Source of the DNA: Muribaculum sp964512855 | GTDB lineage: Bacteria > Bacteroidota > Bacteroidia > Bacteroidales > Muribaculaceae | Direction of reading: 5' to 3' | DNA: 64,000 nt | NCBI GenBank assembly: GCA_964512855.1 | Contig: CAZELD010000001.1 | Location: forward strand, 1 to 64,000 | Part shown: positions 1 through 7,629 of the stretch, one piece after another | How positions within the stretch are numbered: position 1 is the stretch's first letter | Layout: every line of letters starts with the position of its first letter | Position numbers and translations under genes: made by a program | The notes under the pieces: model-generated | What the model was told of the DNA's origin: nothing | The model's database searches: none | The model's input: only the letters and a program-made list of their open reading frames with translations

Positions 1-49
1 GTGGATTGAATATTCTTGGATTACAAATATTACTTGCTAAATAAATTAT

Positions 50-1408
50 ATGAAAAAAACAGCTATATTCCTAATGGTTATCGGCTTGTCGATAGGAGTT
101 GATGCCGCAAATTACAATATTGTCGATTTCGGAGCTAAAAATGACACTACTGTACTAAGCACCGAAGCTGTGCAGAAGGCGATAGATCATTGCAACGCCG
201 AAGGCGGCGGCATAGTTGTCGTTCCCACCGGTAATTACAAAATAGGAAGTATATTTTTAAAAAGCAATGTAACACTACAACTTGTAAACGGCGCAACGCT
301 TTTCGGCAGCACTGATATAAACGATTATAAGCCTGTCGTGTCAGACTATGTATCTCTCCGCACCGGAGTACCCACTATTCAGCTTATTTACGCCGACAAC
401 ATACATAATTCCGCTATAATAGGTCAGGGAACCATTGATGGACGCGGAAAGGCTTTTCCAAAGCTTTCATGGAATGACGAAGGGCTCACACGTCCTCATC
501 TGTTGCGGTTTATTCGCAGCAGCGATATCACCATAAGTGGAATCACTTTAAAAAACTCAGGGTGCTGGATGCAACATTATCTTGCCTGCGACAGAGTGAA
601 AATCGACGGTATCAACGTGTTTAACCGCAATAATTATAATAATGACGCTCTTGACCTGGACGGATGTCACGATGTTGTTGTTTCAAATATGATCGCAGAT
701 TCCGACGATGACGCAATCACACTTAAAAGCACTTCGCCAAGACTATGCGAGGATATAACCATATCCAATTGCATCGTGTCGAGCCATTGCAACGCAATAA
801 AACTTGGCACTGAAACCAACGGCGGTTTCCGTAACATTAATATACGCGGAATAGTGGTTAAGCCGTCATCGGATCAATCAAGCCAATATTTCGGCTATCT
901 TGACGGTAGGGGACACTCCGCTATATCTCTTGAAATAGTGGATGGTGGAACAATGAGAAATGTTAATATAGGCGATATAACAATCACAGGCACAGAATCT
1001 CCTATATTTATACGTCTTGCCGATCGCGCCCGTCCTTATTCAAAGGATCATCCAGTGGAGGGTGTAGGAAGCATTAGTGGAATATGTCTCCATGATATTC
1101 TTATTGACGGAGCAGGCCCCACAGGATGTTCTATAACCGGTATTGAGGGTCATCCTGTAACTGATATACTCTTACATGACATAACCATACGTCATGCCGG
1201 AGGACAGAAAACCACCGCAGCGCCGACTGATGAAAAAATAAAAGATTATCCCGAATCAACCATGTGGGGAATATTGTCGGCACAAGGATTTTGGCTCAAC
1301 CACACTCGTGACATAGAATTCAAGAATGTGAAAATTATAGCCGAATCAACTGACGAACGTCCTTTCTATATAAAATCAGACAGCGAGAACATAACAATAT
1401 CAGATTAG
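50..1408 (+). CDS. Secreted glycoside hydrolase family 28 (polygalacturonase-like) protein
   Basis: A 452-residue protein with a signal peptide (about residues 1-19, ending VDA). It opens with the NIVDFGAKND start typical of right-handed beta-helix GH28/pectate-lyase-like enzymes. GH28 landmarks are visible: NNDALDLDG at about 197-205 supplies the first catalytic Asp region, DSDDDA at 217-222 the paired Asp, and KLGTETNGG at 251-259 stands where classical members have a Gly-His-Gly motif. Family members hydrolyse galacturonic-acid linkages in pectin, so a periplasmic or surface role in pectin breakdown is expected; the exact linkage cannot be read from sequence. Only 49 bases precede it in the window, so its operon partners are unseen. 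It faces a convergent small membrane gene whose stop codon overlaps its 3' end by 9 bp. Confidence 0.85.
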   Translation: MKKTAIFLMVIGLSIGVDAANYNIVDFGAKNDTTVLSTEAVQKAIDHCNAEGGGIVVVPTGNYKIGSIFLKSNVTLQLVNGATLFGSTDINDYKPVVSDYVSLRTGVPTIQLIYADNIHNSAIIGQGTIDGRGKAFPKLSWNDEGLTRPHLLRFIRSSDITISGITLKNSGCWMQHYLACDRVKIDGINVFNRNNYNNDALDLDGCHDVVVSNMIADSDDDAITLKSTSPRLCEDITISNCIVSSHCNAIKLGTETNGGFRNINIRGIVVKPSSDQSSQYFGYLDGRGHSAISLEIVDGGTMRNVNIGDITITGTESPIFIRLADRARPYSKDHPVEGVGSISGICLHDILIDGAGPTGCSITGIEGHPVTDILLHDITIRHAGGQKTTAAPTDEKIKDYPESTMWGILSAQGFWLNHTRDIEFKNVKIIAESTDERPFYIKSDSENITISD

Positions 1409-1675
1409 GAACCAACATCCTACATAACTTAAAAGAAGCACGCAAAGGAGTATAACACTCAACTCCCTGCGTGCTTCGTAAGTTTTGTAAGCATAGTAGC
1501 AACTAAACACGGCATAAAGCGGCATAATAAAAAATATAACTGACATTGAATCATTTTTTCCATATTCACCTACCACTTTAGTAATAATGGCAGGCCATGA
1601 AAACAATGGCAGCAACATTACTATGACAACTATGATGAACCACCATGGCGGCCGTTGATAATTATTATTGTTCAT
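1400..1675 (-). CDS. Small three-segment membrane protein, unknown function
   Basis: A 91-residue hydrophobic protein with three likely membrane segments (about residues 11-33, 44-63 and 72-91) and an Asn-rich N terminus followed by PPWW. The short basic stretch TYEARREL sits between the last two segments. Its ATG overlaps the stop codon of the upstream epimerase gene in an ATGA arrangement, which points to coupled translation. No catalytic motif is visible and I do not recognise a characterised family. The last third of the gene contains a strong hairpin, so either the coding region tolerates a terminator or the true transcript ends early. Confidence 0.6.
   Translation of the reverse strand: MNNNNYQRPPWWFIIVVIVMLLPLFSWPAIITKVVGEYGKNDSMSVIFFIMPLYAVFSCYYAYKTYEARRELSVILLCVLLLSYVGCWFLI
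1435..1477. terminator. Strong hairpin, terminator-like for the minus strand
   Basis: A perfect 10-bp inverted repeat (GAAGCACGCA at 1435-1444 and its complement at 1468-1477) encloses a second 5-bp stem (1447-1451 with 1462-1466) and a 10-nt loop. On the minus strand it is followed by TTTTAA; on the plus strand the following T-run is weak. It begins 26 bp past the GH28 stop, yet it lies inside the last codons of the minus-strand membrane protein. It may be a shared terminator for the convergent pair. Confidence 0.5.
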
Positions 1676-2682
1676 TTTTTGTCGATTGATTGTTTATAAG
1701 CTTTCACAGTCTCAGAAATACCTCGTTGCAATGAATATTTTGGAGCAAATCCGAAATCACGCTTTGCGTCGCTGACATCGACATTCCAATTACGTTGCTT
1801 CATAATTTTATATTTATCAGTATTTAGCGTTGAAGGCTTCAACTTCGCTACACCATATTTTTCGGCCAAGAATGAAGTTATCTTCACTATCCACAATGGC
1901 AATCTTACAGGAATAACAAAATTTTTTCCAAGTTCTTTAGAAACTATTTTTCTAAATTCTTTCTGTGTATAAGCTTTATCCTCGCTGATAATATATTTCT
2001 TTTTCAACGGAGCTTTTTCAAGAGCGTCAAATATTGCGTTTACAAGATCCTCCACATAAATAAATGTCAATAACTGCTTACGAAATCCCACTCCAAAATC
2101 CCAATGGCTATCTATACATTTTATCATCATGAGGTAATCCTGCTCGTGAGGACCATAGACACCGGTAGGCCTGAATATAATCCAAGGAATATCAGATGAC
2201 ATTTCAAGAAGGGTTTCAGCCTTTATTTTCGACACACCATAACGTGTATTAGGCGATGGAATATCGGAAGATGTATATGGTGTATATTCTTTTTCATCAC
2301 CCGGTCCGAGAGCGCTGAGGCTGCTCATATATAAAAACCTTTCAGGCATTTTATCAGCTTCTCTCAACGCCTCAGTCACATTTTTAAGGTATCCATAGTT
2401 AATGCGATTGAAATCACGATAATCAGTTACTTTTGTAGCGCCAAGATTATACACTATATAATTCCATTTTTCATTATCCGACAATGCTTCTTTGAAATTA
2501 TCAACCAAATTGTCTACAGAATCATAATCTACCACAATGAATTTCAATCTTTCATCTTGAAGATATTTTTTTGAAGTGGATTCCCTAACAACCACCCAAG
2601 TATCATATCCTCTTTTAAGACTCTCATCGGCTATAAATCCGCCAATGAATCCACCGGCTCCTATAATAAGTACTCTCTTCAT
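1672..2682 (-). CDS. NAD-dependent epimerase/dehydratase (extended SDR family)
   Basis: A 336-residue extended short-chain dehydrogenase/reductase. The N terminus MKRVLIIGAGGFIGGFI carries the GxxGxxG dinucleotide-binding motif, and YGVSK at about residues 148-152 provides the YxxxK catalytic pair, preceded by the SSLSALG serine region. RPTGVYGPHEQ is the usual substrate-loop signature. Family members convert nucleotide sugars or related substrates using bound NAD(P); the substrate cannot be assigned here. A -7 element (TAAATTTG, minus strand, 2708-2715) lies 26 bp upstream of the ATG. It forms a two-gene unit with the small membrane protein downstream. Confidence 0.85.
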   Translation of the reverse strand: MKRVLIIGAGGFIGGFIADESLKRGYDTWVVVRESTSKKYLQDERLKFIVVDYDSVDNLVDNFKEALSDNEKWNYIVYNLGATKVTDYRDFNRINYGYLKNVTEALREADKMPERFLYMSSLSALGPGDEKEYTPYTSSDIPSPNTRYGVSKIKAETLLEMSSDIPWIIFRPTGVYGPHEQDYLMMIKCIDSHWDFGVGFRKQLLTFIYVEDLVNAIFDALEKAPLKKKYIISEDKAYTQKEFRKIVSKELGKNFVIPVRLPLWIVKITSFLAEKYGVAKLKPSTLNTDKYKIMKQRNWNVDVSDAKRDFGFAPKYSLQRGISETVKAYKQSIDKK

Positions 2683-2707
2683 TTAATCAGTATTCGATAT
2701 TGATATT

Positions 2708-2715
2708 CAAATTTA
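2708..2715 (-). promoter_or_regulatory. -7 promoter element of the epimerase gene
   Basis: TAAATTTG on the minus strand matches the Bacteroidetes -7 consensus TAnnTTTG and ends 25 bp before the epimerase ATG. No good -33 TTTG is present at the expected 19-21 bp spacing. Confidence 0.45.
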
Positions 2716-3221
2716 GTCAATAAATGTTGAAAAGAATGTTTATAATGGTTGAAAACTAAAAAATAATATTTGATAAAACTTTTTGCAATTATCGATTGTT
2801 TATATATACAGCCGTTCAGGATTGGTGTGCAAATTAATTATTATCTTTATTTAAAACTGTTTTCCACACTTATTTCAGCAGTTATCAATAATATCTACCT
2901 TAATAAAATAATTAACATAGCAGTTATAAACTATACCTTGATAATTTTAACACTACTCATAAAAATATAGTCCAATATATCTTTAATTCAAATAGTTACA
3001 ATAATAATCAAAGAGTTAGTGGATGTATATTAAATGTTTACCATACTTTTATAAGTAAATAAGCAAGAGAAAAATAAAAAACTTATTCTCGTTATCAACA
3101 TCAATAATTACCACTAAAAAGATTTTCTAAAAAAATTTTCTTTCAAAAAAAATAAAACTATAAAAAAGAAAGTCGTTGAAAGTCGGTGCAGTGCGTTAGA
3201 AATTATAAAGGGAAAATTTTG
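2716..3221. other. AT-rich intergenic stretch without a supported gene
   Basis: About 500 bp of very AT-rich sequence between the divergent epimerase and nadA genes. A 66-codon open frame (2770-2970) is low-complexity Ile/Asn/Tyr-rich and lacks family features. Two single-mismatch relatives of the DnaA-box consensus TTATNCACA are present: TTTTCCACA near 2868 and TTATCAACA near 3096. Short A-tracts are frequent at 3115-3170. No tRNA, riboswitch or repeat array was recognised. Confidence 0.5.
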
Positions 3222-3229
3222 TAACTTTG
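3222..3229 (+). promoter_or_regulatory. -7 promoter element of nadA
   Basis: TAACTTTG followed by C matches the Bacteroidetes -7 consensus and would start transcription at about 3236, 18 bp before the nadA ATG at 3254. The TTG at 3227 is part of this element and is therefore not a plausible start codon. The -33 element is not convincing. Confidence 0.6.
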
Positions 3230-3253
3230 CACACATATATAATAAATAGCTTT

Positions 3254-4183
3254 ATGAAGGAAGAGATATTGAAGCTTAAAAAGGAAAAGAATGCCGTTAT
3301 CTTGGCTCACTATTATCAAATAGGGGAGATTCAGGATGTGGCCGATTATATAGGCGACAGCCTCGCTCTTGCACAGATAGCCGCAAAGCTCGAAGAACCT
3401 ATTATTGTGATGTGCGGTGTGAATTTCATGGGTGAGACAGCTAAAATACTTTGTCCGGATAAAAAGGTACTTATTCCCGATATAAATGCCGGGTGTTCGC
3501 TTGCTGACAGTTGCAATGCTGTTGAATTCAAGAAATTCATTGATGATAATCCCGGACATACGGTTATAAGCTATGTCAATACTTCGGCTGAAGTTAAAGC
3601 ATTGACCGATGTGCTCGTCACTTCAAGCAATGCCCGGCAGATAGTTGAAAGTTTTCCTGAAGATACTCCGATAATATTCGGACCTGACCGGAATCTCGGT
3701 AATTATATAAATTCGGTTACCGGCCGCAATATGAAATTATGGAACGGAGCTTGCCATGTGCATGAGCAATTTTCTATAGAAAAAATATTGGAATTGAAAA
3801 AGGAGCATCCTGAAGCTAAGATTCTCGTACATCCCGAATGTAAGCGTCCGCTTCAACTTATAGCGGATAAGGTAGGTTCTACGGCAGCTCTTCTTAAGTA
3901 TGCCATTGAAAGTGACAGCCATGAATTTATTGTGGCTACTGAAAGCGGCATAATTCATGAAATGCAGAAAAAATGTCCGGAAAAAGTGTTTATACCAGCG
4001 CCTCCCAATGATTCAACCTGCGCTTGCAATGACTGTGTGTATATGAAAATGAACACTATGCAGAAACTTCTTGATTGTCTAAAAAATGAAGCTCCTGAAA
4101 TACAGGTTGATGCGGAAATAGCCGAGAAGGCTCGCCGTCCTATTGAAAGAATGCTTGAAATCAGCGAAAAAATAAGTAAATAA
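3254..4183 (+). CDS. nadA: Quinolinate synthase NadA
   Basis: Condenses iminoaspartate (made by NadB) with dihydroxyacetone phosphate to quinolinate in de novo NAD synthesis, using a [4Fe-4S] cluster. From the chosen ATG the protein is 309 residues. The cluster cysteines fall at C81 (INAGCSLAD), C167 (GACHVHE) and in the CACNDC segment at about 256-261, matching the spacing known for bacterial NadA. HYY at residues 19-21 and the GDS at 34-36 are further family landmarks. An in-frame TTG 27 bp upstream lies inside the -7 promoter element, so 3254 is preferred. It leads a run with leuS, the pyrophosphatase and porZ; nadB is 7 kb away on the opposite strand. Confidence 0.97.
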   Translation: MKEEILKLKKEKNAVILAHYYQIGEIQDVADYIGDSLALAQIAAKLEEPIIVMCGVNFMGETAKILCPDKKVLIPDINAGCSLADSCNAVEFKKFIDDNPGHTVISYVNTSAEVKALTDVLVTSSNARQIVESFPEDTPIIFGPDRNLGNYINSVTGRNMKLWNGACHVHEQFSIEKILELKKEHPEAKILVHPECKRPLQLIADKVGSTAALLKYAIESDSHEFIVATESGIIHEMQKKCPEKVFIPAPPNDSTCACNDCVYMKMNTMQKLLDCLKNEAPEIQVDAEIAEKARRPIERMLEISEKISK

Positions 4184-4203
4184 AACTAAGAATAAAATAA
4201 ATC

Positions 4204-6975
4204 ATGGAATATAATCACAGAGAGATTGAATCTCGTTGGCAGCAATATTGGAAAGAGAATAGAATATATAAAGCTGAAATAGATAAAAATCGTCCAAAAT
4301 ATTATGTGCTCGATATGTTTCCTTATCCTTCAGGAGCGGGACTTCATGTAGGGCATCCGCTTGGCTATATCGCCAGCGATATTTTTTCTCGATTCAAACG
4401 CTTGAATGGATTCAATGTGCTTCATCCAATGGGTTATGACGCTTATGGACTTCCTGCAGAGCAATATGCTATCCAAACCGGGCAACATCCTGAGAAAACA
4501 ACGATGGAAAATGTGGCTCGTTATCGTAGCCAGCTTGATAAAATAGGCTTTTGCTATGATTGGGATCGTGAATTGAAAACTTGTGAGCCGGAATACTACA
4601 AGTGGACTCAGTGGGCTTTCATGCAGATGTTCAACAGCTATTACAACACTAAGTTGCAGAAAGCTTGTCCTATAAGCGAGCTTATAGAGCATTTTGAAAA
4701 AGAGGGAAGCCAGAATATCAATGCAGCGTGTGGAAAAGAACTTAATTTCACCGCTGAACAGTGGAACAATTATAGTGAAAAAGAGAAAAGTGACACTTTG
4801 ATGAACTATAGAATAGCCTATCTCGGAAATACTATGGTAAACTGGTGTCCCAAGCTCGGCACTGTGCTCGCAAATGATGAGGTGAGTGAAGGTGTGTCAA
4901 TACGCGGCGGCTATCCTGTAGAACAAAAATTGATGTATCAATGGTGTCTGCGAGTATCGGCCTACGCCCAAAGGCTGCTTGACGGTCTTGAACGTATAGA
5001 CTGGACTGATTCTTTGAAAGAGACTCAGCGTAATTGGATAGGTCGTTCAGAAGGTGCTGAAATGCGTTTTCCTATAGCCGGCAGTGATGTTGAGCTTGAA
5101 ATATTCACTACCCGAGCTGATACTGTTTTTGGTGTGACATTTATGGTGCTCGCTCCTGAGAGCGTATATGTGGATATGATAACTACTCCCGAGCAACGTG
5201 AAGCTGTAAACGCTTATCTCGATGAAGTGAAACATAAGACTGAGCGAGAGCGTATGATAGAAAAAACTGTGTCGGGAGTGTTTACTGGGGCATACGCAGT
5301 GAATCCTTTGACAGGTAAGAATATTCCGGTGTGGGTGAGCGACTATGTTTTGGCAGGATACGGAACCGGAGCTATTATGGCAGTTCCTGCTCATGACAGC
5401 CGTGACTATGCTTTCGCCAAGCATTTTAATCTTCCTATTATCCCTCTTATAGAAGAATGTGATGTAAGTGAAGAGAGTTTTGACGCTAAATCAGGAAAGA
5501 TGATTAATTCGCAAAGCTCTGAACTTAATCTAAACGGTATGGATGTTAAAAACGCTATTGCCGCCACAAAGAAATTTATAGAAAAGAAAGGAATAGGCAA
5601 AGTTAAAGTTAATTATCGTCTTCGTGACGCTATATTCAGCCGCCAGCGTTATTGGGGTGAACCTTTCCCCGTATATTATAAAGATGGAATTCCTCACTTA
5701 TTGAGCGAAGATAAGCTACCTCTATTGCTTCCTGAAGTGGATAAATATCTTCCCACTGAAAGCGGTGAGCCTCCGTTGGGACGCGCCAAGAATTGGCGTA
5801 CTGAAGAGGGTTATCCGCTCGAGCTTAATACAATGCCCGGTTTTGCTGGGTCGTCAGCTTACTATCTAAGATATATGGATCCTCGCAATAATGAAGCTCT
5901 TGTATCGAAAGAAGCTAATGAATATTGGCAGGATGTGGATTTATATATAGGCGGTACTGAACACGCTACAGGACACTTGATTTATAGCCGTTTCTGGAAT
6001 AAATTCCTTTATGATCTTGGACTGGTGGTAAAAGATGAGCCGTTCAAAAAACTTATAAATCAGGGAATGATTCAAGGCCGTTCTAATTTTGTTTATCGTA
6101 TAAAAGACACAAACACTTTTGTATCGGCAGGATTAAAAAATCAATATGATGTGACTCCTATTCATGTTGATGTGAACATAGTGAGCAATGATATTCTTGA
6201 CATAGATAAGTTCCGTGCATGGCGTCCTGAATTTAAAGATGCTGAATTCATACTTGACAACGGTAAGTATGAATGTGGTTATGCTGTGGAAAAGATGTCG
6301 AAGTCTATGTTTAATGTGGTTAATCCTGATGATATTGTCGAGCGTTACGGGGCTGATACGTTACGTCTTTATGAAATGTTCTTGGGTCCTTTGGAACAGA
6401 GCAAGCCGTGGGATACTAATGGTATTGATGGTGTAAACCGCTTTTTAAAGCGTCTGTGGGGACTTTTTTATAAAGGCGAAGAATTCCTTGTTACAAATAG
6501 CGAACCTACCAAGGATGAGCTTAAATCGCTTCATAAATTGATAAAGAAGGTGACATGGGATATAGAGAATTTTTCATTCAACACTTCCATAGCAGCTTTT
6601 ATGATTTGTGTAAATGAATTGAATACATTAAAATGCCACAATAGTGAAATTCTATCGCAGCTCATAGTGCTTCTCGCTCCATTTGCTCCTCATGTTACTG
6701 AAGAATTATGGCATTCCCTTGGCAATGAAGGCACGATATTTGATGCGTCGTGGCCTTCGTTTAACGAGGATTATCTTAAAGAATCCACCGTGACAATGGC
6801 AGTGTCATTTAATGGAAAGGCTCGTTTTAATATCGAGGTTCCTGTTGATATGACTCGCGAGGACATAGAAAGAACAGCTCTTGAAAATGAGGGAGCCGCT
6901 AAATGGATTGAAGGTAAAACAGTGAGAAAAATTATAGTTGTTCCCGGTAAGATTGTAAACATAGTGGTTGGGTAG
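4204..6975 (+). CDS. leuS: Leucyl-tRNA synthetase
   Basis: Charges tRNA-Leu with leucine in the cytoplasm. The 923-residue protein is close to the usual length for Bacteroidales. The class I signatures are intact: HVGH at residues 48-51 and KMSKS at 697-701. The long insert between them carries the editing (CP1) domain, including TTRADTVFG and the GTGAIMAVPAHD segment that belong to the deacylation site. The anticodon-binding helical region and a short C-terminal domain follow. It starts 20 bp after nadA and is probably cotranscribed with it. Confidence 0.98.
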   Translation: MEYNHREIESRWQQYWKENRIYKAEIDKNRPKYYVLDMFPYPSGAGLHVGHPLGYIASDIFSRFKRLNGFNVLHPMGYDAYGLPAEQYAIQTGQHPEKTTMENVARYRSQLDKIGFCYDWDRELKTCEPEYYKWTQWAFMQMFNSYYNTKLQKACPISELIEHFEKEGSQNINAACGKELNFTAEQWNNYSEKEKSDTLMNYRIAYLGNTMVNWCPKLGTVLANDEVSEGVSIRGGYPVEQKLMYQWCLRVSAYAQRLLDGLERIDWTDSLKETQRNWIGRSEGAEMRFPIAGSDVELEIFTTRADTVFGVTFMVLAPESVYVDMITTPEQREAVNAYLDEVKHKTERERMIEKTVSGVFTGAYAVNPLTGKNIPVWVSDYVLAGYGTGAIMAVPAHDSRDYAFAKHFNLPIIPLIEECDVSEESFDAKSGKMINSQSSELNLNGMDVKNAIAATKKFIEKKGIGKVKVNYRLRDAIFSRQRYWGEPFPVYYKDGIPHLLSEDKLPLLLPEVDKYLPTESGEPPLGRAKNWRTEEGYPLELNTMPGFAGSSAYYLRYMDPRNNEALVSKEANEYWQDVDLYIGGTEHATGHLIYSRFWNKFLYDLGLVVKDEPFKKLINQGMIQGRSNFVYRIKDTNTFVSAGLKNQYDVTPIHVDVNIVSNDILDIDKFRAWRPEFKDAEFILDNGKYECGYAVEKMSKSMFNVVNPDDIVERYGADTLRLYEMFLGPLEQSKPWDTNGIDGVNRFLKRLWGLFYKGEEFLVTNSEPTKDELKSLHKLIKKVTWDIENFSFNTSIAAFMICVNELNTLKCHNSEILSQLIVLLAPFAPHVTEELWHSLGNEGTIFDASWPSFNEDYLKESTVTMAVSFNGKARFNIEVPVDMTREDIERTALENEGAAKWIEGKTVRKIIVVPGKIVNIVVG

Positions 6976-7023
6976 ACTACACAATAAAGACTTTAATAAT
7001 ACGTTAGAATTCATATAAATGTC

Positions 7024-7611
7024 ATGAAAATGAAAAAAATTGTCTTTGCCACTAACAATGCTCATAAACTCAATGAGGTACGTGCCATTTTAGGCTCAGA
7101 GTATTGTGTGGCTGGACTTCATGACATAGGCTGTGATGAAGATATTCCTGAAACTGCCGGCACTCTTGAAGGTAATGCGGAAATCAAAGCTCGTTTTGTA
7201 AAGGATAAATACGGCTATGATTGTTTTGCTGATGACACCGGCCTTGAGGTTGAAGCCCTTAATGGAGCTCCGGGTGTCTATTCAGCTCGTTATGCAGGTT
7301 CCGCTCATGATTCTGAAGCTAATATGAATCTTCTTCTTCAAAATATGAAAGACAAGAAGAACAGGAAAGCGAGATTCAGAACTGTGATATGCTTGTTTGA
7401 AGGGGACTCGATTAAAAAATTCGAGGGTATAGTAAACGGTGTTATCATAGAGGAACGCAGAGGAACCAACGGTTTTGGATATGATCCGGTGTTTGTTCCG
7501 GATGGTTTTGACCGTACATTTGCCGAGCTTAATTCCGATGAAAAGAATGGAATAAGCCATCGTGGACGTGCTGTAGCTCTTCTCGGCGAATATTTTCGTC
7601 ACAAGAATTAA
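7024..7611 (+). CDS. rdgB: Non-canonical purine NTP pyrophosphatase (RdgB/HAM1 family)
   Basis: Hydrolyses ITP, dITP and XTP to the monophosphates, keeping deaminated purines out of nucleic acids. The 195-residue protein carries the HAM1 hallmarks: FATNNAHKLNEV near the N terminus, ADDTGLEVEALNGAPGVYSARYAG in the middle (catalytic Asp), FGYDPVF, and the closing ISHRGRA. The ATG at 7024 is followed by a second ATG two codons later, either of which could be used. It sits 48 bp after leuS and 18 bp before the porZ-like gene, so all three are likely in one transcript. Confidence 0.95.
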   Translation: MKMKKIVFATNNAHKLNEVRAILGSEYCVAGLHDIGCDEDIPETAGTLEGNAEIKARFVKDKYGYDCFADDTGLEVEALNGAPGVYSARYAGSAHDSEANMNLLLQNMKDKKNRKARFRTVICLFEGDSIKKFEGIVNGVIIEERRGTNGFGYDPVFVPDGFDRTFAELNSDEKNGISHRGRAVALLGEYFRHKN

Positions 7612-7629
7612 TATTATTAAGGTCTTGTT

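Noticed and set aside
2770..2970. 66-codon open frame in the AT-rich spacer
   Set aside because: Composition is dominated by Ile, Asn, Tyr and Leu as expected from translated AT-rich DNA; no start-site support and no family features.
3227..3253. In-frame TTG start nine codons upstream of the nadA ATG
   Set aside because: The TTG is the last part of a TAACTTTG -7 promoter element, upstream of the expected transcription start. The same reasoning rejects TTG starts at 12909 (nadB), 53985 (pdxJ) and 62205 (cysE).
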